Origin: JAKSCF01 sp028279945
GTDB taxonomy: Bacteria; Bacillota; Clostridia; Peptostreptococcales; JAAYPU01
Length of the DNA stretch: 64,000 nucleotides
Reading direction: 5' to 3'
Assembly: GCA_028279945.1 (NCBI GenBank)
Contig: JANQMT010000107.1
Coordinates: forward strand, 40,425 to 104,424
The position numbers and the translations under genes are program-made. This document shows, in pieces, positions 25,466 to 33,534 of this stretch. Position 1 is the first letter of the stretch, and each line of letters opens with the position of its first letter. Below the pieces are notes generated by a model. The model was given only the letters and a program-made list of their open reading frames with translations. It was not told the DNA's origin and ran no database searches.

Positions 25466-27469
25466 TTATTCACCCCTTTCATATGGCAGTCTTATGGTAA
25501 AAACAGTCCCTTCATGAACTCTGCTGTCCACTTGTATTTCGCCTCCCAGTTTTTGCACTTCGTTATATACAATATATAGGCCAAGCCCGGTGCCTTTTCC
25601 ATTATTTTTTGTGGTAAAGAACGGGTTAAAGATATTATCAATAATTTCTTTGGGAATGCCTTCCCCTTCATCTGATATTTGAATATGTATCTTATCATGA
25701 TCCAAATAACATGAAATGGACACTTTTCCGCCTTTGGTCATGGCATCTACTGAGTTAGATATTAAGTTAACAATAATTATTTCTAAGGATTCTGTGTTGG
25801 TATAAATCATCAGCTTCTTATTATCACATTCCAGCTCTATCTCCACTTTATTCTCTTTTAATAAATTCTTTTCAAATCCAATCAAATCATTAATAAATTG
25901 GAACAAATATATTTCTTCCCATTTGTCACTTGAAATTCTGGAAAAGTTTAATAAGTTATTTATAATTCCTCCTGATTTCTCAACTGAACGCTCTATAACT
26001 TCCAAGGCTTTACTGCGGACCTCTTCATTTTCTATACCACCATTTTTCAATATGTAACAATAGTTTCGAATTAGTCCCAATGGATTCCTTATTTCATGAG
26101 CGACGCCTGCTGCCAGCTGCCCTATTGCAATCATTTTATTGTCCTGGATCATCTGTCTTTCTGTTGCTCTGGAACGACTTACATCATTCATCATTAATAA
26201 CAACTTATATATTCTATCCTTAGTGTCACGGAGTGGAAAAGTCGAAACCTCATAAATCTTACGGTCAAAGCTGATTTCAACCTTTTGCTCTTTACCGCTT
26301 TGGAAGGTAGAATGAATAGTATTTTCTAATGCCGCATGAGTATCTTGGTCCGCCTTAAGCACTTCCTGAAGCTTACTTCCTATAATGCTATTCTTGCTCA
26401 TATGGAGCTGCTTGCTTAAAGCTTTGTTGATGTTAATGATTTCCAACTCTTTATTTATCTCTACCATCTGGTAGGTAACCCCATCAAAAGTCGTTTGAAG
26501 ATCATTTTTACTGTTTGTAAGCTGCTCCATACGCTGTTCCAGCTCAGAATATAAGCTTTTATTGGATTCATAAAAGAAATAAAATACAGATGCCATAGCA
26601 GTAAAGATGATGAGCATTATTATAGCAATTCGATCCGATATATTTTCATGACTTAAAGAGGAATATAATCCAAACCATTTAAGCTGTAAGTCCTTAATCG
26701 TTCCTTCCAGCGCTATATTTTGTACGGTTTTGTTTAATATACTCTTTAACAGTTCATTATCTTCGTATATGCCTAAAACATAATTTTTTTTGTACACAGT
26801 GGTTGGTGCAAATCGATATGCGTCATATTTTTCTTTTTCTTTAAGGTAATAGACTATTACCGTTTCTTCACCTATTAATACATCTGCTTCCCCTTTAATG
26901 AGCTTATTAACTCCCAATTCTAGGTTATCTGCTATCACTGTTTTATTCTCGCTTGTTTTGATGAAGTCTTTAACGGCAGCAGTCATTAATATTTTTTTGT
27001 TTTTTACATCCTTAATGCTTGAGATGTTCAGATCGGCTTTGGTACATAAAACACCTTTACCTAAAATAATGGGCAGAGTAAATTCTGCAAATGCTTCATT
27101 TTTCTGAGTATAGTGCATGATACAAAAATCGATCTCTTGATTGGTCAGTTTCTCTTCTGCTTCATTATTCTTTAGATCTACTATTTCAATATCTTTTTTA
27201 AGTTCTTCAGACAATATCTGTATATAATCAATAAAAAAACCTTTGTATACACCATCTTCTTTATAACTTAAGGGAGCAAAATAAATATTGGCACCAAATA
27301 CCAGCTTATCCTGATTGGACAGCCAGTCTTTCTCTTCTTCTGTCAGCTCTTTTTTGGTCCCAAAGTAGTCTAGGTACCCTTTATCGTATTTCTCTTGAGA
27401 TTGCTGATATAAGAACATTGTAAGAACAGAACCTACAAGAAAACATATAAATATAATTCTATTTCTCAT
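25466..27469 (-). CDS. Hybrid-input sensor histidine kinase with extracellular solute-binding domain
   Basis: A 667-residue membrane kinase. An N-terminal signal-anchor helix (residues 1-20) is followed by a family-3 solute-binding domain outside the cell (about 45-275, with KLVFGANIYFAPLSYKEDGVYKG-like opening), a second helix near 285-305, a PAS domain (about 335-430) and HisKA. The phospho-accepting His lies in AAGVAHEIRNPLG near 457. The HATPase ends the protein (NLISNSVDAM, DEGEGIP, GKGTGLGLYI). Family-3 domains usually bind amino acids, which fits the permease in the same operon. The ligand is unproven. Confidence 0.92.
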   Translation of the reverse strand: MRNRIIFICFLVGSVLTMFLYQQSQEKYDKGYLDYFGTKKELTEEEKDWLSNQDKLVFGANIYFAPLSYKEDGVYKGFFIDYIQILSEELKKDIEIVDLKNNEAEEKLTNQEIDFCIMHYTQKNEAFAEFTLPIILGKGVLCTKADLNISSIKDVKNKKILMTAAVKDFIKTSENKTVIADNLELGVNKLIKGEADVLIGEETVIVYYLKEKEKYDAYRFAPTTVYKKNYVLGIYEDNELLKSILNKTVQNIALEGTIKDLQLKWFGLYSSLSHENISDRIAIIMLIIFTAMASVFYFFYESNKSLYSELEQRMEQLTNSKNDLQTTFDGVTYQMVEINKELEIININKALSKQLHMSKNSIIGSKLQEVLKADQDTHAALENTIHSTFQSGKEQKVEISFDRKIYEVSTFPLRDTKDRIYKLLLMMNDVSRSRATERQMIQDNKMIAIGQLAAGVAHEIRNPLGLIRNYCYILKNGGIENEEVRSKALEVIERSVEKSGGIINNLLNFSRISSDKWEEIYLFQFINDLIGFEKNLLKENKVEIELECDNKKLMIYTNTESLEIIIVNLISNSVDAMTKGGKVSISCYLDHDKIHIQISDEGEGIPKEIIDNIFNPFFTTKNNGKGTGLGLYIVYNEVQKLGGEIQVDSRVHEGTVFTIRLPYERGE

Positions 27470-27601
27470 CCTGCTACCTTCCTAGAATTATTATATAATT
27501 GATCAATGTTTGTTTTTGACTAGGTTTAATTATATCATTAATTACACTTATTATAAATTATCCTCAGCTCCATGGCGTTTTAACTAAAAATTGATAATAG
27601 A

Positions 27602-27641
27602 TAAAAAGGGAATAAAATCTTTTTGTAAAGATTTTATTCCC
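27602..27641 (-). terminator. Terminator of metK
   Basis: GGGAATAAAATCTTT and AAAGATTTTATTCCC form a 15-bp stem with a short loop. On the reverse strand, downstream of metK, it is followed by TTTTTAT. It separates metK from the kinase operon, whose promoter must lie in 27470-27600. Confidence 0.88.
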
Positions 27642-27659
27642 CATATTTATATCTTAACT

Positions 27660-28847
27660 TTATAATCCTGCTTCTTCTCTTAGAGTTTCTGCTTTATCAG
27701 TCTTTTCCCAAGGTACATCGATATCTGTCCGGCCAAAATGCCCATATGCGGCTACTTGTCTGTATATAGGTCTTCTAAGTTCAAGATCTCTAATAATGGC
27801 TGCAGGCCTTAAGTCAAAGTGCTTATCGATAAGTCCGGCTAATTTTTCATCCGATATTTTTCCGGTTCCAAAGGTTTCTACTAAAACAGAAACCGGCTTT
27901 GCAACACCTATTGCATAGGCTAATTCGATTTCACATTTATCTGCTAATCCTGCTGCTACAATGTTTTTAGCCACATATCTAGCAGCATAGGCTGCGGATC
28001 TATCCACTTTCGTAGGATCTTTTCCGGAAAAAGCACCTCCACCATGTCTAGCATATCCACCATAGGTGTCAACAATTATTTTTCTACCGGTTAGACCTGC
28101 ATCCCCTTTTGGTCCTCCGATAACAAATCTACCGGTTGGATTTACAAAGTATTTGGTGTTTTCATCCAGCAATTCTGCTGGAATGACTGTTTTGATAACC
28201 TTTTCTATTAAATCCTTTTTAATGCGCTCTTGCTCTACTGTTGGACTGTGCTGCGTTGAAATAAGGACCGTATCAATACGAACCGGTTTATCATCCTCAT
28301 ACTCTACCGTAACTTGTGTTTTACCATCAGGTCTCAAGTAATCCAACGTGCCATCTTTTCTTACTTCAGTAAGCTTTTTTGCCAATTGATGGGCTAATGA
28401 AATAGGCATAGGCATTAATTCCGGCGTTTCATTACAAGCAAACCCAAACATAATGCCTTGATCTCCAGCCCCAATAGCTTCTATTGCATCATCCATTTGG
28501 CCTTCTTTATACTCTAGTGCTTCATCCACACCCATAGCAATATCTGAAGATTGCTCATCGATGGATGTTATAACCGCACAGTTTTCGCCATCAAAACCAT
28601 ATTTTCCTCTGGTATAACCAATGTCTTTAATAACGCTTCTTATAAGCTTTTGAATATCCACGTAGCAGTTTGTAGTGACTTCGCCTACTACCAGCACCAG
28701 TCCGGTTGACACAGCTGTTTCAGCGGCCACTCGAGCATTTGGATCATTTTCAAATATAGCATCCAATATGGCATCAGAAATTTGGTCACATATTTTATCC
28801 GGATGTCCTTCTGTTACGGACTCAGATGTAAAAAGTCTTTTTGTCAT
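27660..28847 (-). CDS. metK: S-adenosylmethionine synthetase
   Basis: MetK makes SAM from methionine and ATP in the cytoplasm. The 395-residue product shows the N-terminal SESVTEGHPDKICDQISDA, the GAGDQGIMFG nucleotide motif near residue 115, and GGGAFSGKDPTKVDRSAAYAAR, all diagnostic. ATG 28847 is chosen because AGGAGGG lies seven bases before it; an upstream in-frame ATG at 28874 lies next to the riboswitch terminator and lacks such a site. The gene is controlled by a SAM-I riboswitch directly upstream. Confidence 0.97.
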   Translation of the reverse strand: MTKRLFTSESVTEGHPDKICDQISDAILDAIFENDPNARVAAETAVSTGLVLVVGEVTTNCYVDIQKLIRSVIKDIGYTRGKYGFDGENCAVITSIDEQSSDIAMGVDEALEYKEGQMDDAIEAIGAGDQGIMFGFACNETPELMPMPISLAHQLAKKLTEVRKDGTLDYLRPDGKTQVTVEYEDDKPVRIDTVLISTQHSPTVEQERIKKDLIEKVIKTVIPAELLDENTKYFVNPTGRFVIGGPKGDAGLTGRKIIVDTYGGYARHGGGAFSGKDPTKVDRSAAYAARYVAKNIVAAGLADKCEIELAYAIGVAKPVSVLVETFGTGKISDEKLAGLIDKHFDLRPAAIIRDLELRRPIYRQVAAYGHFGRTDIDVPWEKTDKAETLREEAGL

Positions 28848-28892
28848 TTTTAACCCTCCTGTATTGTCTATCAAAGTTGATAGTTTATCATT

Positions 28893-28919
28893 AAAAAAAC
28901 CTCTTCAAGAAGAGGTTTT
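28893..28919 (-). terminator. Riboswitch-controlled terminator before metK
   Basis: AAAACCTCTTC-TT-GAAGAGGTTTT on the reverse strand is followed by TTTAA. It lies between the SAM-I aptamer and the metK start. It is the expression platform that forms when SAM is bound. Confidence 0.93.
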
Positions 28920-28933
28920 GTTTTCACATTCTC

Positions 28934-29033
28934 CTCATCTTTCAGAATATAAATTCCGAAGGAATTAGCACCTTGATTATTCATCAGGTTGCCGGGCTTC
29001 ATTGGGCCAGTCCCTCTGCCTCTCTGGATAAGG
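28934..29033 (-). promoter_or_regulatory. SAM-I (S-box) riboswitch aptamer
   Basis: The reverse strand reads CTTATCCAGAGAGGCAGAGG, GACTGGCCC, ATGAAGCCCGGCAACC, AAGGTGCTAATTCC and closes with GATGAG. These are the conserved blocks of the S-box, and CTTATC pairs with GATGAG to make P1. SAM binding stabilises P1 and lets the downstream terminator form, shutting off metK. The match is by eye but unmistakable. Confidence 0.96.
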
Positions 29034-29057
29034 TATTGCATATTCAATTTCATCTTT

Positions 29058-29085
29058 ATTTTATCACAGTTGATTATTTTGTCAA
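29058..29085 (-). promoter_or_regulatory. Promoter of the SAM riboswitch/metK transcript
   Basis: On the reverse strand a perfect -35 TTGACA (29085-29080), a 16-bp spacer and -10 TAAAAT (29063-29058) are preceded by TG, giving an extended -10. The start would fall about 20 nt before the aptamer. Confidence 0.8.
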
Positions 29086-29142
29086 CAAAAGGTATTAATA
29101 ATATTACTTTGGCAGATTATAAATAAGACCAGCCTTTAATTT

Positions 29143-30003
29143 CTAACTTGCAGCTTGTTTGCTGCCATCTATGATAATATTATCGATTAGTCTGGTGTCA
29201 CCAAATTTAACAGCAACAGCTATTAAAATGGTTCCTTGAAAAGTTTCTACTTCTTTTAACGAATTGATATCCACAATTTCGACGTATTCTATTTGGCCTG
29301 TGGTTTGAGTTATTTTTTCAGCTATCATCATTTTAATTTGCTTAGGCATATAATAGTTATAATGAATTAAACGCTTTGCTTCTATCAACGCTTCCGATAT
29401 TACAACGCTTTGTTTTTTTTCATTCTCAGAAAGATACACATTCCTTGAGCTCATGGCCAACCCATCTTTTTCTCTGATGGTTGGACTAATAATGATTTCT
29501 GCATCCATATTTAAATCTTTTACAAGCTGCTTAATTATAATTGCTTGCTGGGCATCCTTCTGTCCAAAATAGGCTTTATCCGGGTGTACAATGTTTAACA
29601 GCTTTGTTACGACAGTGGCAACCCCTTTGAAGTGCCCTTTTCTGGATGCACCGCATAAAACATCTGATATCTCTTTAACTTCTACATAGGTTTTATATTC
29701 CGCCGGATAAATCTCATGAACATCCGGATAAAAAATCACATCAGCGCCGGAGTTATAAGATAGTTCTACATCTTTATTCAAATTCTTAGGGTATTTTTCA
29801 AAATCTTCAGCTTCTCCAAACTGAGCAGGATTAACAAAAATACTGACAACTACAATATCATTTTCTTTGGACGCTCTTTTCACCATAGATAAGTGCCCGT
29901 CATGCAGTGACCCCATTGTGGGAATAAATCCAATGGAATGGCCTTCATATTGTTTTTTTCTTAAATATGCCTTAATTTCAGGAATAGAGTTAAATATTTT
30001 CAT
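29143..30003 (-). CDS. panC: Pantothenate synthetase
   Basis: PanC joins pantoate and beta-alanine using ATP to make pantothenate, the coenzyme A precursor. The 286-residue protein has the nucleotidyltransferase HIGH-type motif in GFIPTMGSLHDGHLSMV. It also has VVVSIFVNPAQFG and PDKAYFGQKDAQQ, and the KMSKS-like region near IREKDGLAMSSRN. ATG 30003 follows AGGAGG by about seven bases; a longer frame from 30057 would run through the leader terminator and is rejected. panB and panD are not nearby. A long leader with an intrinsic terminator precedes it. Confidence 0.95.
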   Translation of the reverse strand: MKIFNSIPEIKAYLRKKQYEGHSIGFIPTMGSLHDGHLSMVKRASKENDIVVVSIFVNPAQFGEAEDFEKYPKNLNKDVELSYNSGADVIFYPDVHEIYPAEYKTYVEVKEISDVLCGASRKGHFKGVATVVTKLLNIVHPDKAYFGQKDAQQAIIIKQLVKDLNMDAEIIISPTIREKDGLAMSSRNVYLSENEKKQSVVISEALIEAKRLIHYNYYMPKQIKMMIAEKITQTTGQIEYVEIVDINSLKEVETFQGTILIAVAVKFGDTRLIDNIIIDGSKQAAS

Positions 30004-30190
30004 TCCAATGCCTCCTATTTTGACAGAAGACAGCAAAAAACCTTCTCGACAAATCAAGAAGGTAATGACCTAAGCCTATACAATTACTTTCTTCAATCTG
30101 TCTCTGTCTTATTTGATCAAAGCAGAACATTAACGAATCATATCGATTTTAAATTTTTATTCATGTACGGTTCTGTTTAGATACCGTCTA
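30004..30190 (-). promoter_or_regulatory. panC leader with mutually exclusive hairpins
   Basis: From the predicted start near 30190, about 187 nt precede panC. A stem ACGGT/ACCGT lies early. Further on, AGAAAGTAAT (30092-30083) can pair with ATTACCTTCT, with one mismatch. The same ACCTTCT is the 5' arm of the terminator at 30034-30063, so only one of the two can form. This is the architecture of a riboswitch or attenuator. Firmicute pantothenate genes are known to carry the pan RNA motif, but I could not confirm that match, and no T-box signature (AGGGTGG) is present. Confidence 0.6.
30034..30063 (-). terminator. Intrinsic terminator within the panC leader
   Basis: ACCTTCT-TGATTTGTCG-AGAAGGT followed by TTTTTGC on the reverse strand. 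It ends 31 nt before the panC start, inside the leader and not after a gene, so it probably works as a conditional terminator. Confidence 0.8.
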
Positions 30191-30197
30191 TACACAT

Positions 30198-30226
30198 AAT
30201 GTATCATTATTTAAACATTTTTTCAA
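30198..30226 (-). promoter_or_regulatory. Promoter of the panC leader
   Basis: On the reverse strand TTGAAA (30226-30221), a 17-bp spacer and TACATT (30203-30198) preceded by TGA give an extended -10. The spacing is ideal. It starts directly behind the COG2426 gene, 15 bp from its stop. Confidence 0.65.
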
Positions 30227-30240
30227 TATAAAATCATAGC

Positions 30241-30738
30241 TTAATTAAACCAATTCTTGAAACTGGAAATAGCTGAATGGCTTAGCACCATCATTATAGT
30301 CGCTGCACAGCAATTGCCTAAAAAAATAGCTATCAAAGCGTTTCTGATTCTCATGTTAAACAAGGCTGCAATAGCTGACCCTGTCCATACACCTGTAGTA
30401 GGTAATGGAATGGCAACAAAAATGAATAAACCAAGTATTCTATACTTTTTAACTTTTTTACTTTTATGCATTACTCTTCTTGTAATGGCGTCAGCAATCT
30501 TATTCCCTATACGCGTCTTTCTAAACCAAGCTATAACAGGTCTCAATAATAACAATATAAAAGGAACCGGCACCATACTTCCTAAAATGCCCAAAATTGT
30601 CGCATGGTATGTATTCATACCCATGGAAACCCCAAATGGTATAGCAACTTTTAATTCTGCTAAGGGAAGCATTGCTATAAAAAAAACAGCTAATTCTCGC
30701 GTTAAAAAATTAAAGTAATTTGTGAAGATGTCTTGCAT
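30241..30738 (-). CDS. COG2426 small integral membrane protein (putative multidrug export family)
   Basis: A 165-residue protein with four to five hydrophobic helices. The pattern ELAVFFIAMLPLAELKVAIP at the N-terminus and FVAIPLPTTGVWTGSAIAALF in the second half are typical of the PF06695/COG2426 family. The family name (small multi-drug export) rests on weak experimental support, so transport is a guess. The gene stands alone, divergent from the TtcA-like gene, with an extended -10 upstream at 30768-30776. Confidence 0.85.
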   Translation of the reverse strand: MQDIFTNYFNFLTRELAVFFIAMLPLAELKVAIPFGVSMGMNTYHATILGILGSMVPVPFILLLLRPVIAWFRKTRIGNKIADAITRRVMHKSKKVKKYRILGLFIFVAIPLPTTGVWTGSAIAALFNMRIRNALIAIFLGNCCAATIMMVLSHSAISSFKNWFN

Positions 30739-30767
30739 TTTATCTTAGTCCCTTTTCTTTTTTTTAA

Positions 30768-30776
30768 ATTATAACA
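30768..30776 (-). promoter_or_regulatory. Extended -10 for the COG2426 gene
   Basis: TGTTATAAT on the reverse strand is a perfect extended -10, 30 bp before the start codon. The -35 region is poor. Confidence 0.45.
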
Positions 30777-30883
30777 TAGTTAAGTTGAAACTGGAGATAA
30801 AAAATTAAAAATAACTGGAATATTTTATCATTAATTTTTTTATTTTTCTATGCAGTGTTTCATCTTAACTCCTGGCTAAACTA

Positions 30884-30913
30884 TTGCAATAATTGATCCT
30901 TATCATATATAAT
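30884..30913 (+). promoter_or_regulatory. Promoter of the TtcA-like gene
   Basis: TTGCAA (30884-30889), an 18-bp spacer and a perfect TATAAT (30908-30913) lie 53 bp before the start codon. The 228-bp divergent region otherwise holds no ORF. Confidence 0.6.
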
Positions 30914-30966
30914 TTTTCTTATTAATAGACATGCTAATATACGAATAAAATAAAGAGGATAACATT

Positions 30967-31677
30967 ATGAGAAAGATATTAGGTTGTATCAAGAAAGCTG
31001 TTAAGAATTATTCTATGATAGAAGAAGGAGATGTAATAGGTGTAGGCGTCTCCGGAGGGAAAGATAGCATGGCACTTTTGTATGCCTTAAAATTGTTTCA
31101 GAACTTTTCACCTGTGCAATATGATATAAAAGCCATTACCCTTACTATGGGTTTTGAAGCCTTTGATCTTAAAAGTATTCAAGCTTTCTGTAAAACACTT
31201 GAAATAGAGCATATCATTGAAGAAACACAAATTGGAAAGATTATCTTTGAAGAAAGAAATCAAAAGAATCCTTGTGGCATGTGCGCCAGAATGAAAAGAG
31301 GCCGTTTAAGTAAAGTATGTCATCGACACCAAATCAAAAAGCTTGCTCTTGGACATCATGCTGATGATGCCATCGAAACTTTATTCATGAGCATGTTTTA
31401 TGAAAGTAGAATTCATACTTTCAAGCCCGTCACTTATATGGATCGATCAGATATTACGGTTATCCGTCCATTAATTTATGCTTTTGAAAAGGATATTGAG
31501 TATGCCGTCCAAAACAAATATATTCCGATTATTAAAAATCCCTGTCCGGTTGATAAAAACACCAAAAGAGAATACATAAAAAATATTATGAACGGTTTAA
31601 ATCAAGATATTCCCAATTTAAAAAACAGATTGCTGCATAGCTTGGAAAATCAAGAGCAATTGGAAATTTGGAAATGA
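30967..31677 (+). CDS. TtcA-family tRNA 2-thiolation protein
   Basis: A 236-residue PP-loop ATPase. The ATP-pyrophosphatase motif GVGVSGGKDSMALLYA is near residue 25. The Cys-x-x-Cys in NPCGMCARMKRG near residue 102 and the late cysteine in KNPCPVDKNTKRE match the iron-sulfur ligands of TtcA, which inserts sulfur at cytidine 32 of some tRNAs. LALGHHADDAIETLFM is the other conserved block. Other TtcA-like groups in Clostridia have different tRNA targets, so the exact base is not certain. AAAGAGG precedes the ATG. Confidence 0.88.
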   Translation: MRKILGCIKKAVKNYSMIEEGDVIGVGVSGGKDSMALLYALKLFQNFSPVQYDIKAITLTMGFEAFDLKSIQAFCKTLEIEHIIEETQIGKIIFEERNQKNPCGMCARMKRGRLSKVCHRHQIKKLALGHHADDAIETLFMSMFYESRIHTFKPVTYMDRSDITVIRPLIYAFEKDIEYAVQNKYIPIIKNPCPVDKNTKREYIKNIMNGLNQDIPNLKNRLLHSLENQEQLEIWK

Positions 31678-31736
31678 TAACTGGTATATTTTTCATTCTT
31701 TCGCGCAATAATAAGTTGTGAAAGGGTGAAAAGTAT

Positions 31737-32135
31737 ATGAGAATGAATAAAAATAAAGTTTATATTATAATTGTTTTACTTTTAACCGTTATCACAACAA
31801 GCTGGATCATTTTTTTTACACCTTCAGAAAATATTTCTACGCCGTCATCCATCAGCGAAGATCTTTCATTTGTTGATGATGTCACCTTAGATTCTTTTAT
31901 TAATATATACGCTAAAGATATTTTACAATTAGACACCTATGAAATGACCCTTGAAAGCAGAGAAAAAATTCGTACTTTACTTGCTTCTATGGGCGATATT
32001 AATATTAAAAAAATAAAACAAATCTTGTTTAAAGGCAATAGGCATGAAATGTTAGAAGGCGTACAAAATTTTATAGAAGAAAATTTTCTGTGGGAAGAAA
32101 AAGCTTTGATGATTCGGTATATAGTTGAAGAGTAA
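31737..32135 (+). CDS. Unrecognised membrane-anchored protein, 132 residues
   Basis: I do not recognise this family. The N-terminus is basic (MRMNKNK) followed by one helix (VYIIIVLLLTVITTSWIIFF), then a serine-rich linker and an acidic soluble domain of about 90 residues with predicted helices. No lipobox cysteine is present, so it is more likely a signal-anchored extracellular protein than a lipoprotein. GAAAGGGTG lies upstream of the start. It is followed by a strong terminator and probably shares a transcript with the TtcA-like gene 59 bp before it. Confidence 0.7.
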   Translation: MRMNKNKVYIIIVLLLTVITTSWIIFFTPSENISTPSSISEDLSFVDDVTLDSFINIYAKDILQLDTYEMTLESREKIRTLLASMGDINIKKIKQILFKGNRHEMLEGVQNFIEENFLWEEKALMIRYIVEE

Positions 32136-32161
32136 ATTTATTAGGGGACAGTTTATTGCAC

Positions 32162-32192
32162 AATAGGGCGTATCGCATACGCCCTATTTTTT
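32162..32192 (+). terminator. Intrinsic terminator, shared palindrome family
   Basis: AATAGGGCGTAT-CGC-ATACGCCCTATT is a perfect 12-bp stem with a 3-nt loop followed by TTTT. The core GGGCGTAT...ATACGCCC also occurs at 6492-6510. Confidence 0.9.
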
Positions 32193-32256
32193 GATGTTAA
32201 TTTTATAAAACAAATTATGACACAAATTTATAACCTAACGAACCTTTAGTCTGGTT

Positions 32257-33423
32257 TTATATTTCTGATAAAAAATCAAAAAAGTCTTCGTATCCACTGT
32301 GAACGAACTCGTATAGTATCGATTCTTTAAATTCTAATTTTTCATCTAGAGTAATGTATTTTTTTAAATCTTCTTTTACTAAAGATTTCTCCATTTCGGT
32401 AATATTATTCAGATGATAGCTGGACATTATTAATTGATCTGAGTTGGTGATATAGTAAACACCGTATATATCTCCGTTGAGCATATATATTGTATTGTTG
32501 ACGTGTCGGTTATCTTCATTGAACTCAGTAAACATTTGCCCTGAATCATGAACATTGTGAAGCATATGTGGTTTTTTCTCTTTTATATCCTTAATAAATT
32601 CTGTCACATCATAGATATCATATACATTGATGTATTCGGGTCGATTCAGCATAAATGAAGCTTCTGTAGGCGAGATGATCATTTCAGACCTTTCATGTGC
32701 TTCCATAATATAAAATCTCTCATCTTTTTGTTCCAGTTCTATTTCAGTGACTTTGATTTTGTACTTCATATTTTCTTCTATTAGCGATTCACATACATAC
32801 GAAATACGGTCAGCTGCTTGATATTTTTCAATGGTATTTTTTAATAATGTTGTAGGTTTTTTCCCTTCATATATAAAAAGCTCTTTTTCATCTGTCAGAT
32901 ATTTAATGCCGTCTATATCTTTAGCAAAAGACCTCATTAAAAAATAGTTAATGCTTTGATAATCTGAAACGATGGCTTCGCACATTTTATTCATCAAGTT
33001 TTCTCTGGCTGATTTAGATAATGATACCAAATGACTGCATAAATCTTTGTATTCTGATTTAGGTTCCGGCAGTGGCAACTTCAATTTTTTATTCATCTCT
33101 ACGAATTGATATAAAATATATCTGGCCTCATCTTCATTAATATTTCTATACTTGCCGCCAAGCCCGCCCATCATGGCTTCTTTTTCAACGTACAGGCTTC
33201 CTCCATGGTTGCCGTAAATGCTTTTGTAATTATCAAATCCATACTCTTCTGAATCAAAGTGAAATATTTGATAAAAATCTTCTTCGCCCATTTTCCAATG
33301 TATGTACATACCAATAACCCCCATCAATCGAGTATCGGTGACATACGATGACACAAATATTTTCCTTTTTTCTTCCTTTTGATTATTATTACCTTGAATT
33401 ATTGTAAACCTTTTATGATTCAT
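32257..33423 (-). CDS. Unrecognised protein, 388 residues
   Basis: I do not recognise a family. The protein is soluble, acidic and lacks signal peptide or membrane helices. Two possible halves can be seen. Residues about 1-130 include KIFVSSYVTDTRLMGVIGMYIHW-like strands and a GNHGGSLYVEKEAMMGGLGG glycine-rich stretch. Residues about 130-388 include repeated short beta-like segments (YINVYDIYDVTEFI, TIYMLNGDIYGVYYI). ATG 33423 (MNHKRFTIIQ) is chosen because GATGAGG lies six bases before it. It is convergent with the 132-residue gene and divergent from galU. Confidence 0.75.
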   Translation of the reverse strand: MNHKRFTIIQGNNNQKEEKRKIFVSSYVTDTRLMGVIGMYIHWKMGEEDFYQIFHFDSEEYGFDNYKSIYGNHGGSLYVEKEAMMGGLGGKYRNINEDEARYILYQFVEMNKKLKLPLPEPKSEYKDLCSHLVSLSKSARENLMNKMCEAIVSDYQSINYFLMRSFAKDIDGIKYLTDEKELFIYEGKKPTTLLKNTIEKYQAADRISYVCESLIEENMKYKIKVTEIELEQKDERFYIMEAHERSEMIISPTEASFMLNRPEYINVYDIYDVTEFIKDIKEKKPHMLHNVHDSGQMFTEFNEDNRHVNNTIYMLNGDIYGVYYITNSDQLIMSSYHLNNITEMEKSLVKEDLKKYITLDEKLEFKESILYEFVHSGYEDFFDFLSEI

Positions 33424-33534
33424 GCTATACCTCATCACGTTTTATTCCTTTTAATTTTTACAGTATTTTAATAAAAATACAAGTCTTTTATGTTAAAATT
33501 AATTTATAAATTTTAAACTTACGGAGGTTTACAT

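Noticed and set aside
28871..29053. A 60-codon frame upstream of metK that could look like a leader peptide.
   Set aside because: It runs through the conserved SAM-I riboswitch and its terminator; the RNA structure explains the sequence.
30004..30057. Longer panC beginning at 30057.
   Set aside because: It would cross the leader terminator and lacks a ribosome site; AGGAGG precedes 30003.
30004..30190. T-box in the panC leader.
   Set aside because: The conserved AGGGTGG-type antiterminator bulge sequence is absent.
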